A stretch of 64,000 bases of DNA. It comes from Haematobia irritans (lineage: Eukaryota > Arthropoda > Insecta > Diptera > Muscidae). Numbering within the stretch: the first letter of the stretch is position 1; every line of letters starts with the position of its first letter. The position numbers and the translations under genes were made by a program. The stretch covers positions 196,919,700-196,983,699 of the forward strand of contig NC_134398.1 in assembly GCF_050003625.1 (NCBI RefSeq), read 5' to 3'. The notes beneath the pieces are model-generated. The model ran no database searches. It saw nothing but the letters and a program-made list of their open reading frames with translations, and was not told the origin of the DNA. This document shows positions 1-10,480 of the stretch, one piece after another.

Positions 1-1249
1 ATGTGTTGGGTGCTATATAAAGGTTCGCCCCAAATACATACATTTAAATATCACTTGATTTGGACAGAATTTGATAGACTTTTACAAAATCTATAGACTC
101 AAAATTTAAGTTGGCTAATGCACTAGGGTGGAACACAATTTTAGTAAAAAAAAATATGGGAAACATTTAAATCTGAAGCAATTTTAAGGAAACTTCCCAA
201 AGGTTGTTTATGATTTATCGCTCGATATATATGTATTACAAGTTTAGGAAAATTAGAGTGAGTTTTACAACTTTTCGACTAAGCAGTGGCGATTTTACAA
301 GGAAAATGTTGGTATTTTGACCATTTTTGTCGAAATCAGAAAAACATATATATGGGAGCTATATCTAAATCTTAACCGATTTCAACCAAATTTGGCACGC
401 ATAGCTAGAATGCTAAATCTACTCCCTGTGCAAAATTTCAACCAAATTGGGCCAAAACTCAGGCTTCTGGGCCATATAAGTCCATATCGGGCGAAAAATA
501 TATATGGAAGCTATATCTAAATCTGAACCGATTTTAATCAAATTTGGCACACATGACTATACTACCAATTGTGCTCCTTGTGCAAAATTTCAAGCTAATC
601 GGGATAAAACTCTGTCTTCTGGGTCCATATAAGTGCATATCTGGCGAAAGATATATATGGGAGCTATATCTAAATCTGAACCGATTTCAACCAAATTTGG
701 CACGGATAGCTACAATGCTAAATCTACTCCTTGTGCAAAATTTCAACTAAACCGGAGGAAAAAATTGGCCTCTGTGGTCATATGAGTGTAAATCGGGCGA
801 AAGCTATATATGGGAGCTATATATAAATCTGAACCGATTTCAATGAAATTTGGCACACTTGACTATAGTACTAATTGTTCTTCTTGTTCAAAATTTTAAG
901 CAAATTAGGGTAAAACTATGGCTTCTGGGGCCATATAAGTCCATATCGGGCGAAATATATATATGGGAGCTATATCTAAATCTGAACCGATTTCTTCCAA
1001 AATCAATAGGGATCTATTCTGAGCCAAAACACATACTTGTGCCAAATTTGAAGTCGATTGGACTAAAACTGCGACCTAGACTTTGATTACAAAAATGTGT
1101 TCACGGACAGACGGACAGACGGACATCGCTATATCGACTCAAGAACCCACCCTGAGCATTTTTTCCAAAGACACCATGTGTCTATCTCGTCTCCTTCTGG
1201 GTGTTGCAAACATATGCACTAACTTATAATACCCTGTTCCACAGTGTGG
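1..1249 (-). mobile_element. HINE-2 repeat copy, 3' end cut by window start
   Basis: This non-autonomous mini-me/DINE-1-like element reads 3' to 5' on the plus strand. Positions 1-140 are the inverted 3' module (compare 57075-57240). Positions 300-1080 are an array of about 153-bp units, each with the core GGGAGCTATATCTAAATC; the core starts at 354, 506, 659, 812 and 965. Positions 1098-1150 hold the GTCY microsatellite and the GAGTCGAT motif in inverse. The 5' terminus, with an inverted CCTG...CAGGGTAT hairpin, ends near 1249. Short open frames inside the array are by-products of the repeat. The family name rests on known mini-me and DINE-1 architecture; the sub-family label is mine. Confidence 0.75.
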
Positions 1250-1315
1250 AGCAGGGTATAATCATAGTGTGAAATTTAATACCGACACTGACATATTTCT
1301 CTTCGTTTGAGAAGG

Positions 1316-1525
1316 AACAAGTATATACGGACGTATGTTCGACCAGGCCGAATCTTATGTATCCTCCATCATGGATTGCGAAGAAACTTCTACAAAAGAC
1401 TGTCATCCGCAATCGAATTACTTGGGTTGTGGTAATACTTACCGATGGTAAGGTATCTTAAAACTCCTTCACATAAATTGTAAGTTAGTCCATACGTGGT
1501 ATATATTAGACAAAAAAGGTAGGCA
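1316..1525 (-). mobile_element. HINE-1 3' module, truncated
   Basis: The 3' terminus of a HINE-1 copy in inverse: AACAAGTATATACGG, a degraded GGCC hairpin, the CCTCCATCATGG subterminal motif, then about 130 bp matching other 3' modules. It breaks off near 1525 in unrelated sequence. Between the preceding HINE-2 end and this fragment lies a 57-bp segment (1259-1315) that recurs at 5461-5517. Confidence 0.75.
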
Positions 1526-1737
1526 GTGATGCTCCATTAGAATAATAATTGTTTTGTGATCATTGACTCATATATCAAATCGCCTCTGAAGAAGCTATTC
1601 AATCATAATTGCGAAATATTAGGAATGATGGATTAAAAATAAATAAAGGAAACTAAGATCTCAAGCTTAATAAACTATTGACATTTATTAAAAAGAAAAA
1701 TATCGAATAAAACACCAAGAAACACAAAAACGGTATG

Positions 1738-1848
1738 TAAAGGTATGGGGGTCGCTTATATGGGGGCTATATACAATTATGAACTTGATATGGACCAATT
1801 TTTGTGATTGGCGATCGATTTATCTGAGGGCTATATAACTACTAGCGT
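1738..1848 (-). repeat. HINE-1 array fragment
   Basis: About 110 bp matching the HINE-1 153-bp unit (TATGGGGGCTATATACAATTATG and the tatggaccaattttt block). It is cut on both sides and runs straight into the unclassified repeat at 1850. The stretch 1526-1737 between the two HINE fragments shows nothing recognisable. Confidence 0.6.
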
Positions 1849-1849
1849 A

Positions 1850-3725
1850 ACCCGGCCCGCTTCGGCGCGCCTTCCGAAGCGTATTTGTAGGAATATTTTG
1901 CGATAACTTAGCAACCATATCCTTCGTGCTGAAAACAAATTCGAAAAGATTTGAATTCTTTCAAACAAATCGGACTACTTGCTTTTTCGTTTATAGGTAC
2001 AAACACGGCGGATATGCATATGTAAAACGGTTCGTCTTAAAAAATGCCGGGGAGAGGGTGTACCCTTTCCTCCAAATTTTTTAATTAATGTTCTGTATTC
2101 AAGCAGTTGGACAATCTTCTATATTTCTTGTGAATTTTAAGTGTGGTTTGCCAAGGAAAGGTATCCTTCTTCTCAACATATCTGAAAATTAAGCACTATA
2201 TTATAATAACATAGAGAGAATTAATGTTTCCTATCCAATAAATCGGAAAAAGCAAAAGTAATAAAAAATTGTACCACATTAACATTTGCTAAAATGTTAG
2301 AAAATAATGCCCCCTCTAAGTTGGCTGCCAATTTCATGAAAATTTAAGTTCTTTACTAAAAAGAAGTCTTACAGAAGCCTGTGCAAAAATCATAAAATTA
2401 TGTACCGAGTTCTCACTTACGGACAACCCTCTACTTTCAATAAAAAAAAAAAAAAACGAACAAAAGGGAACCCTCTCCCCACCTTCGCTCCACTCCGACC
2501 TGTTATCGGACTATCACGTACTCTATATTAATTTCACAACTACTCAATGGTCCCTATAAATTCTATCGAAGTAAATCGACAAAGTTTATTTAAATTTTCC
2601 CCTTCCCACACCAGATATCGAAAAATCATATACTAATTTAAAAATCATGTATAAATTTAATCACCTCCTCCCACGTTCCCTGTAAATTTCAAGTAGATCG
2701 GAGATGTTTAAATTTTGCTCTATTGTTTTAAAGGGACGTCACTTTTCCCGATACAATATCGACAAACACCGTAGTGAATAGCACGCCTTTAACATTCTTG
2801 AAACTTTCCTTCAAGTGTGGTGCAAGAAAGTTTGTCAGTTTTAGAGGAGGACCTCCTCCCCGAACAAATATCGAAAAGTGATGTAGCGTATTTTTGTAAA
2901 CGTCCCAGAAAATGTCAAGCAAATTATAAGCCTAAAGGGGCGGTCTCTCTTCCGTCCAAATATCACAAAATCAGGTATCAACTATAAATATCGTAACCTC
3001 TCCCCAGCCCTCTGTAACTCGGAAAAGTTTAATTGTTTCTCTGTGTGTACTTAAGAGAAGCGGATGTCTCCCTAAGCCCTTTTAATCAGGAACCGGATAT
3101 AAATTTCATAACCTCATCCATTTTTTCCTTAAAATTTCAGTCGGGGGAGTTTTGTTTTGTTTTCACTGTACTTTAAAGAAAAAGTAGCGGATTTTTGTGT
3201 AGATGCCAACCCCAACATTCAATGAAAATTTCAATCAAATCGCATAATTTTGTTCCAAGTTTCAAAAAGTAGGGCAGGAGGAGGTCTCCCTCCCCGTCCA
3301 CAAATGAAATCATCAGGAACCCAGTATTAAGTCCATAACCTCACCGCATGTTCTCTGTAAATCTCAGATAATTTAGAGAATTTTAGTTTTTTCGCAGTAC
3401 TTTAAAAAAAGTCGAACAAGGGGGAGGTCCCCCTCCGCCACCAAATATCGAAATATAAAGTAGCGGATCTTTGTCTAGATGCCAACCCCAACCTTCAGTG
3501 AAAATTTCAATCAAATCGGTCAACTTTGGTCCAATTTTCAAAAAGTCCGACAAGGGGACCCTCATCGACCAGGAGTCAAAAAATGAGGTACCCTATTTTC
3601 ACCACATGAACGCCCCCTACGATCTCTAAAAGTTTCAAGTAAATCGGTTTAGCCGTTTCGGAGCCAACTCGGAACATACAAACAAACAAATAAACAAACA
3701 TAGATTGAATTTTATATATATAGAC
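1850..3725 (+). repeat. Unclassified 1.9-kb dispersed repeat
   Basis: Starts with ACTAGCGTAACCCGGCCCGC and ends with AAATCGGTTTAGCCGTTTCG, an (AAAC)n stretch and TATATATAGA. Such starts and ends recur in insect RTE-like retrotransposon tails and related non-autonomous repeats, which is only a resemblance. Inside are imperfect segments of roughly 280 bp: the phrase (A)GTAGCGGATYTTTGT with GATGCCAACCCC occurs near 3184 and near 3460, and a weaker version near 2882. Runs of CCCCCTCC make it more GC-rich than its surroundings. No coding potential is visible. Confidence 0.5.
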
Positions 3726-4479
3726 AGATAGACCGATATGGACCTAGTTAGGCATGGTTGATAACGCACTAGCACAATGTACCAAATTTCAACTGACTCG
3801 GATGAAATTTGCTCCTCCAAGAGGCTCCAAAACCAAATCTCGGGAGGGGTTTATATGGGGGCTGTATATAATTATGCACCGATATGGACCAATTCTCACA
3901 TGGTTGTTAGAGACCAAATACTAACATCACGTACAAAATTTCAACCGAATCGAATTTGCCCTTCTAAGGGGTTCCGGAGGTCAAGTTTGGGGATCGGTCT
4001 ATATGGGGGTTGACCGTTTTCAACCAATTTTTGCATGGGTGTTTGAGGCCATATATTAACACCACGTACCAAATTTCAGTCAGATCGGATGAATTTTGCT
4101 CTTCCACGAGGCTCCCGAGTTTAAATCTGGGGATCGGTTTATATGGGGGCTATATATAATTATGGACCGATGTAGACCAATTTTTGTGTAGTTGTTAGAT
4201 ACCATATACTAACACAATTTCAGCCGGATAGGATGAAAGTTGCTTCTCGTAGAGGCTCCACTAGCCAAATCTGGGAATAGGTTTATATGGGGGCTATATG
4301 TAAAAGTAGACCGATATGGCCCATTTGCAATACGATTCGACCTACATCTATAGCAACTACTTGTGCCAAGTTTCAAGTCGATAGCATGTTTCGTTCGGAA
4401 GCTAGCGTCATTTCAACAGACGGACGAACGGACATGCTTAGATCGACTCAGAATTTCACCACCACCCAGAATGTATATA

Positions 4480-5413
4480 AAGGGTGATTTGTTAAGAGCT
4501 TGATAACTTTTTTTAAAAAAAAAACGCATAAAATTTGCAAAATCTCATCGGTTCTTCATTTGAAACGTTAGATTGGTCCATGACATTTACTTTTTGAAGA
4601 TAATTTCATTTAAATGTTGACCGCGGCTGCGACTTAGGTGGTCCATTCGGAAAGTCCAATTTTGGGCAACTTTTTCGAGCATTTCGGCCGGAATAGCCCG
4701 AATTTCTTCGGAAATGTTGTCTTCCAAAGCTGGAATAGTTGCTGGCTTATTTCTGTAGACTTTAGACTTGACGTAGCCCCACAAAAAATAGTCTAAAGGC
4801 GTCAAATCGCATGATCTTGGTGGCCAACTTACCGGTCCATTTCTTGAGATGAATTGTTCTCCGAAGTTTTCCCTCAAAATGGCCATAGAATCGCGAGCTG
4901 TGTGGCATGTAGCGCCATCTTGTTGAAACCACATGTCAACCAAGTTCAGTTCTTCCATTTTTGGCAACAAAAAGTTTGTTAGCATCGAACGATAGCGATC
5001 GCCATTCACCGTAACGTTGCGTCCAACAGCATCTTTGAAAAAATACGGTCCAATGATTCCACCAGCGTACAAACCACACCAAACAGTGCATTTTTCGGGA
5101 TGCATGGGCAGTTCTTGAACGGCTTCTGGTTGCTCTTCACTCCAAATGCGGCAATTTTGCTTATTTACGTAGCCATTCAACCAGAAATGAGCCTCATCGC
5201 TGAACAAAATTTGTCGATAAAAAAGCGGATTTTCTGCCAACTTTTCTAGGGCCCATTCACTGAAAATTCGACGTTGTGGCTCGTTAGTAAGTCTATTCAT
5301 GATGAAATGTCAAAGCATACTGAGCATCTTTCTCTTTGACACCATGTCTGAAATCCCACGTGATCTGTCAAATACTAATGCATGAAAATCCTAACCTCAA
5401 AAGAATCACCCTT
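4480..5413 (-). mobile_element. DD41D Tc1/mariner-superfamily element, copy 1 (internally deleted)
   Basis: A 934-bp element with inverted ends beginning AAGGGTGATT, flanked by TA on both sides (4478-4479 and 5414-5415). Removing it restores the uninterrupted HINE-1 phrase TATATACTTTATGG, so the insertion point is certain. It carries one open frame on the minus strand. By eye it differs from the copy at 62288-63220 at about four positions including one length change, so both spread recently from the same source. Confidence 0.93.
4587..5300 (-). CDS. Tc1/mariner-superfamily transposase, catalytic part only (DD41D type)
   Basis: A 237-residue open frame for the DDE/D catalytic domain of a Tc1/mariner (IS630-type) transposase, a nuclear enzyme that cuts and joins transposon ends. 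Catalytic aspartates are visible in FSDEAHF (D35), FQQDGATCH (D128) and LTPLDYFLWG (D170). D128 and D170 have 41 residues between them, the DD41D spacing. Family members are about 340 residues with an N-terminal helix-turn-helix region. Here the family's start, MNRLTNE, is joined in frame to PQRRIFSEWALEK just before the catalytic core, so roughly 100 codons including the DNA-binding domains are missing. The catalytic half is intact. It may be translated but should not bind the ends specifically. The start is the only methionine that fits the family N-terminus. Confidence 0.88.
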   Translation of the reverse strand: MNRLTNEPQRRIFSEWALEKLAENPLFYRQILFSDEAHFWLNGYVNKQNCRIWSEEQPEAVQELPMHPEKCTVWCGLYAGGIIGPYFFKDAVGRNVTVNGDRYRSMLTNFLLPKMEELNLVDMWFQQDGATCHTARDSMAILRENFGEQFISRNGPVSWPPRSCDLTPLDYFLWGYVKSKVYRNKPATIPALEDNISEEIRAIPAEMLEKVAQNWTFRMDHLSRSRGQHLNEIIFKK

Positions 5414-5460
5414 TACTTTATGGAGTCTTAGAGCAATATTTGGATGGTGGAGTGTATAAA

Positions 5461-5517
5461 AATCATAGTGTGAAATTTAATACTGACAATGACATATTCT
5501 CTTCGTGCGAGAAGGAA
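5461..5517 (+). repeat. 57-bp repeat next to a HINE end
   Basis: AATCATAGTGTGAAATTTAA and the following bases to GAGAAGGAA match 1259-1315 with few differences. In both places the segment directly follows the 5' terminus of an inverse HINE copy, although the two HINE copies are of different families. Confidence 0.6.
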
Positions 5518-6545
5518 AAAAATGCGTTTTAAGAATAAAATTTGTATAAGTTTGATTTGCAAGAATATACCGACTCCACAAAATAATACCGATTAACTCA
5601 AAATCACTTCCTGATTCGATCTAGCTTTTGCTCTTCGTCCATCCGCCTGTCCATTTATTTGCTGTTCGCAAGATTTCCGTCACAATTATTAACTGACTTT
5701 TTTGAATTTGGACAAAGGGTGTCGTCTATGCATAAAGAATTTTCGGCTATTGAATTTTAAAAAATAAGATTAAATTTAGACATAACCCTCATATATATAT
5801 ATTTAGACGGATATGAACAAATGGGGTCATATTGCGGTTTATTAATTTTGAGTGAGAGTTAAAATTTTTGTTGTTTTTTCCGTTGTGTTTCATAAACAAA
5901 ACACATCTAAATAATTCTGTAGAATTGGACACACTGCCACACAGTCATATTAAAAGTGACACTAACTTATTATACTATTTACCCACTTAACCTTATTAAG
6001 AACTACAATATATGAAAAATTTACCATAAAAAATATGTATCATTAAAATTATTTTACTTTTACCTCTTATTGTTCGACACACAATTTGCTGAATGGTTCT
6101 AGTTCGCATATTACTTTTGACAATATAATAGAAAACAGCGCAAGAAAAAACGAAATAACATCAATAATACAATCATACAATATTTATATAGAATTTTTGT
6201 GAAGAAACATTCATCTTCGTGTGGAAGAAATCTCGTGACAATAATACATAATGGCTTTGTGTCAAAACTTTCGCTGGAAGTGTATGTGACACTCTTTTGT
6301 TTTTTTTTTTTGCTTTTTTTTTGTGGGGAAAATGTTAACAATGGCAATGTCTTAAATGAATACCCTGGCGAGTGGGAAAATGCTGAACAAGGGATATATA
6401 ATCGAGATGTGTATATATGTGGCGAAAGTGATGACTGTCATAAAAATTTACAAGGTATACAAGTTTTAAAAAAGATTCACAAGAAACTGGGTAATATTTA
6501 GTGAAGCGTTGGTTTCTTAATATTTTATTAAACTGGTTTTTTTGT
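5518..6545. other. AT-rich region without recognised repeats; one small open frame
   Basis: No dispersed repeat is recognised except a possible degenerate HINE-3-like phrase at 5560-5720 (CGACTCCACAAAATAATACCG, CCGCCTGTCCATTTATTTG), resembling 57590-57700. The small frame at 6199-6501 is listed separately. Confidence 0.4.
6199..6501 (+). other. Unrecognised small open frame, possible secreted-peptide exon
   Basis: A 100-codon open frame with no ATG; it opens at GTG, so it could be coding only as an internal or terminal exon. A strongly hydrophobic stretch (residues about 28-43, with a phenylalanine run encoded by poly-T) is followed by a polar, charged tail with three cysteines, including GESDDCHKNLQG, then a stop. 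Hydrophobic leader plus cysteine-bearing tail looks like a small secreted peptide, but the poly-T run may create this by chance. I do not recognise the protein. Confidence 0.18.
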
Positions 6546-6547
6546 TT

Positions 6548-6592
6548 ATACCGCGCTTTTTGTGCTAGTTTAAGAAGTTTCCGAACTGCGCT
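6548..6592. mobile_element. Solo mariner terminal fragment
   Basis: GCGCTTTTTGTGCTAG followed by TTCCGAACTGCGCTCG matches the right end of the fossil mariner at 40440-40486. It abuts TA and then a HINE-2 segment. The opposite end was not found, so this is the relic of a deleted element. Confidence 0.7.
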
Positions 6593-7316
6593 CGTATGGC
6601 CCCAGAAGCCAGAGCTTTAGGCCAATTTGGTTGACATTTTTCACTAGGAGTACAATTAGTACCGTAGTCAAGTGTGAAATCAGTTCAGATTTAGTCCCAT
6701 ATATATGGACTTGTATGGCCCCAGAAGCCAGAGCTTTAGGCCAATTTGGTTGACATTTTTCACTAGGAGTACAATTAGTACCGTAATCAAGTGTGCCAAA
6801 TTTGATTGAAATCGGTTCAGATTTAGATATAGCTCCCATATATATCTTTCGCCCAATTTTCGGTCATATGACCACAGAGGTCAAAGTTGAAGTGCGATTT
6901 ACGTAAAATTTTGCACATGGTAAAATTTGGTTGAAATCGGTTTTTCCGATTTGAGCAAATACCCACATTTTCCTTATAAAATCGGTACTGCTAAGTCGAA
7001 AACTTGTAAAAGTTACTCACATTTTTCTTTATTTCTAATGCATAACTATTGAACGCGATTTCGTGGCACAAAAAAAAAAAAATAAATGTTTCCCATATTT
7101 TTTTTTGTGCCACCTCAGGGCATTAGCCGACATAAATTGAAAGTCTATAAATATTGTAGAACTCTGTCCAGATACATATAAATATATGTATATGGGAACA
7201 TAAGCCTTTATATATAGCACCCAACACATTGGACGGATTTGATATGGTATCGAAAATGTGGATGTAAAAAGTGGTGCAGGGTATAATAAAGTCGGCCCTG
7301 CCCGACATTAGACTTT
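6593..7316 (+). mobile_element. HINE-2 copy, 5' truncated
   Basis: Starts with a direct repeat: the phrase TATGGCCCCAGAAGCCAG occurs at 6595 and 6714, a 119-bp step (the 153-bp unit minus 34). Two further array segments follow, then the 3' module 7105-7316 ending in the hairpin AGTCGGCCCTGCCCGAC. No 5' module is present. Confidence 0.75.
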
Positions 7317-7412
7317 TTTTTTTTTATATATATAATGAAAAAATTAAAATCCTTTCTTTTTTTGGTTATTTGGGCGGTGAGGGAAACCTTCTTCTTGGCC
7401 CTCATTTTCTTC
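7317..7412 (+). repeat. About 90-bp direct repeat, first copy
   Basis: After a poly-T run, AAAATTAAAATCCTTTCTTT through GGCCCTCATTTTCTTC recurs at 9900-9987. The two copies bracket a HINE-2 3' module and a complete HINE-1 element. Origin unknown. Confidence 0.7.
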
Positions 7413-7622
7413 ACCCCAGGGCATTAGCCGACTTAAATTGAAAGTCTATAAATATTGTAGAACTCTGTCCAGATCTGGTCAGATTTAAATATATGTATAT
7501 GGGAACATAAGTATTTATATATAGCACCCAACACATTGGACGGATTTGATATGGTATCGAAAATGTGGATCTACAAAATGGTGCAGGGTAGAATAAAGTC
7601 GGCACTGCCCGACTTTAGACTT
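7413..7622 (+). mobile_element. Solo HINE-2 3' module
   Basis: A second copy of the module at 7105-7316, starting at GGGCATTAGCCGAC and ending in the hairpin GTCGGCACTGCCCGACTTTA. It differs by an inserted GATCTGGTCA-type segment and scattered bases. No array or 5' module accompanies it. Confidence 0.75.
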
Positions 7623-7974
7623 TTCTTAATTGTTTTTTGTTTTTGTTTTTGTTTGTTTTTTTTATACCCTCCATCATAGGATGGGGGTATATTAACTTTG
7701 TCATTCCGTTTGTAACACATCGAAATATTGCTCTAAGACCCCATAAAGTATATATATTCTGGGTCGTGGTGAAATTCTGAGTCGATCTAAGCATGTCCGT
7801 CCGTCCGTCCGTCCGTCCGTCCGTCCATCCGTCTGTTGAAATCACGCTAACTTCCGAACGAAACAAGCTATCGACTTGAAACTTGGCACAAGTCGTTGTT
7901 ATCGATGTAGGTCGGAAGGTATTGAAAATGGGCCATATCGGTCCACTTTTACGTATAGCCCCCATATAAAGGGA

Positions 7975-9310
7975 CCTCAGATTTGGCTTGTGGAGCCTCT
8001 AACAGAAGCATATTGAATCCGATCGGTCTGAAATTTGGTATATGGTGTTGGTATATGGTCTCTAACAACCATGCAAAAATTGGTCCACATCGGTCCATAA
8101 TTATATATAGCCCCCATATAAACCGATCCCCAGATTTGGCTTGTGGAGCTTCTAAGAGAAGCATATTTCATCCGATCAGGCTGAAATTTGGTACATGGTG
8201 TTGGTATATGGTCTCTAACAACCACGCAAAAATTGGTCCACATCGGTCCATAATTATATATAGCCCCCATATAAACCGATCCCCAGATTTGGCTTGTGGA
8301 GCCTCTAAGAGAAGCATACTTCATCCGATCCAGCTGAAATTTGGTACATGGTGTTGGTATATGGTCTCTAACAACCACGCAAAAATTGGTCAACATCGGT
8401 CCATAATTATATATAGCCCCCATATAAACCGATCCCCAGATTTGGCTTGTGGAGCCTCTAAGAGAAGCATATTTCATCCGATCCGGCTGAAATTTGGTAT
8501 ATGGTGTTGGTATATGGTCTCTAACAACCATGCAAAAATTTGTCCACATTGGTCCATAATTATATATAGCCCCCATATAAACCGATCCCCAGATTTGGCT
8601 TGTGGAGCCTCTAAGAAAAGCATATTTCATCCGATCCGGCTGAAATTTGGTACATGGTGTTGGTAGATGGTCTCTAACAATCATCCAAAAATTGGTTCAC
8701 ATCGGTCTATAAATATATATAGCCACCATATAAACCGACCCCCAGATTTGGCTTGTGGAGCCTCTAAGAGAAGCAAATTTCATCCGATCCAGCTGAAATT
8801 TGCTACATGGTGTTGGTAGATGGTCTCTAACAATCATGCAAAAATTAGTCCACATCGGTCCATAATTATCTATAGCCCCCATATAAACCGATCCCCAGAT
8901 TTGGCTTGCGGAGCCTCAAAGAGAAGCAAATTTCATCCGATCGGGCTGAAATTTGGTACATGATGTTGGCATATGGTCTCTAACAACCATGCAAAAATTG
9001 GTCCACATCGGTCCATACTTATATATAGACCCCATATAAACCGATCTCCAGATTTGGCTTGCGAAGCCTCAAAGAGAAGAAAATTGCATCCGATCCGGTT
9101 GTAATTTTGAACATGGTGTTAGTATATGATCTTTAACAACCGTGCCAGAATTGGTCCATATCGGTCCATAATTATATATAGCCCCCATATAAAACATTCT
9201 CCAGATTTGACCTCCGGAGCCTCTTGGAGGAGCAAAATTCATCCGATCCGGTTCAAATTAGGAACGTGGTGTTAGTATATGGTCGCTAACAACCATACAA
9301 CAATTGGTCC
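7975..9310 (+). repeat. 153-bp tandem array (about nine units)
   Basis: Units share the phrases CATCGGTCCATAATTATATA, TAGCCCCCATATAAACCGAT and GGCTTGTGGAGCCTCTAAG. Neighbouring units differ by scattered substitutions but show no net insertion or deletion through eight consecutive steps. Many of the differences change the notional peptide, which argues against protein coding. Confidence 0.9.
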
Positions 9311-9374
9311 AATCCCACAAAAATTGGTCCTTATCGGTTCATAATCATGGTTGCCACTAGAGCCAAAAATAATT

Positions 9375-9655
9375 TACCAAAATTTTATTATATAGACAAT
9401 TTTGTCAAAATTTTATTTCTATAGAAAATTTTGTCAAAATTTTATTTCTAGAGAAAATTTTGTTCAAATTTTATTCGGTTCATAATCATGGTTGCCACTC
9501 GAACCAAAAATAATCTATCAAGTTTTTATTTCTATAGAATATTTTGTCAAAAGTCTATTTCTATAGAAAATTTTGTTAAAATTTTATTTCTGTAGAAATT
9601 TTTGTCAACATTTTATTTCTGTAGAAAATTTTGTCAAAATTGTATGTCTACTTTG
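9375..9655 (+). repeat. 29-bp AT-rich tandem array
   Basis: Repeats of TTTCTATAGAAA joined to AAAATTTTGTCAAAATTTT, one turn every 29-30 bp. The block is interrupted once by a second copy of the phrase CGGTTCATAATCATGGTTGC (first near 9336, again near 9478). Confidence 0.85.
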
Positions 9656-9899
9656 TCAAACTGAATTATATACGTATTGGATCGATCTTTTTTTGATTTA
9701 ATATATACCACGTATGGACTTACATACAATTTAGAAGATGGTGTTAGGAGGTTTTAAGATACCTCGCACGCTTTACCGCAACTTAAGTAATTCGATTGTG
9801 GATGGCAGTGTTTAGAAGAAGTTTCTACGCAATCCATGATGGAGGGTACATAAGCTTCGGCCTGGCCGAACTTACGGCCGTATATACTTGTTTTTTTTT

Positions 9900-10076
9900 T
9901 TTAATATGATGAGAAAATTAAAATCCTTTCTTTTTTGGTTATTTTGGCGGTGAGGGAAATCTTCTTCCTGGCCCTCATTTTCTTCAAATTTTCAGGAATT
10001 GTTGAGGATGATATTCACTTCATTTTTTGTCGTTATTTGATCGAGGAAGTGGACGTCCCTTTAAAAGAAACCAATA
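9900..10076 (+). other. Second copy of the 90-bp repeat plus possible exon-like stretch
   Basis: 9900-9987 repeats 7325-7412. After AAATTTTCAG (a possible 3' splice site) an open frame reads roughly IVEDDIHFIFCRYLIEEVDV and ends at a TAA near 10099. It looks protein-like but is short and unrecognised. Confidence 0.25.
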
Positions 10077-10480
10077 ACAACAAGTTAATACGGCAGTAAG
10101 TTCGGCCAGGCCGAATCTGATGTACCCTCCAATATGGATTACATAGAAACTTCTACAAAAGACCGTCATCAACAATCGAATTATTTGGGTTGTGGTACCA
10201 CTTGCCTGTATCAAGGTATCTTAAAAATTCTTAACAAATGGTTCTTCGAAATGGTAAGTTAGTCCATACGACCTATATGTTAGACAAAACAAAATGCAGA
10301 TTAAAATTCTATATAATTCAGTTCTTGGCTAGTATATATATGGAGGTAATTAGAGGGCCAGAATGGGGGTCGGTTGGTATGGGGGCTATATACAATTATT
10401 ATTTTGACACCATTCAATGAAATTTGTTTATCCAGGAGGTTCAAGAAGTAAAATTTGGAGTTCGGTTTATCTGGGGACAT
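10077..10480 (-). mobile_element. HINE-1 3' module and array fragment, inverse
   Basis: Starts ACAAGTTAATACGGCAGTAAG with the hairpin GTTCGGCCAGGCCGAA, the motif TACCCTCCAATATGG and the conserved AGAAACTTCTACAAAAGAC phrase, then a short array segment near 10330-10480. The 5' module is missing. Confidence 0.75.

Larger units (their letters stand above)
3726..5455 (-). mobile_element. HINE-1 copy interrupted by a DD41D transposon
   Basis: The inverse HINE-1 array runs 3726-4265 and the inverse 5' module 4285-4479, with the GTCY-type block GACGGACGAACGGAC and the motif GATCGACTCAGAATTTCACC. The module resumes after the transposon at 5414 (TACTTTATGGAGTCTTAGAGC) and ends near 5455 after losing about 45 bp that other copies have between the CAATATTT phrase and the terminal GGTGGAG. 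The 3' module is absent. Confidence 0.8.
7672..9893 (+). mobile_element. HINE-1, full-length copy (mini-me/DINE-1-like)
   Basis: The most complete long copy. The 5' module (7672-7970) starts ATACCCTCCATCATAGGATG and holds the TA-rich block, the GAGTCGAT motif and (GTCC)n at about 7797-7826. The 153-bp array runs 7975-9310 with landmarks at 8068, 8221, 8374, 8527, 8680, 8833, 8986, 9139 and 9292, all exactly 153 apart. The 29-bp array runs 9375-9655. The 3' module (9660-9893) carries the inverted subterminal motif ATGATGGAGGGTA, the hairpin TTCGGCCTGGCCGAA and the end GTATATACTTG. Terminal poly-T on both sides fits insertion between T residues. Long open frames on both strands of the array come from its unit length being a multiple of three. 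Confidence 0.88.

Noticed and set aside
7797..7830. Spaced GTCC repeats as a possible regulatory or CRISPR-like array
   Set aside because: A simple tetranucleotide microsatellite at a fixed place in every HINE 5' module; no spacers.
7977..8684. Overlapping 235- and 227-codon frames on opposite strands
   Set aside because: Both arise from the same stop-poor 153-bp units; open frames on both strands point to repeat composition, not to genes.
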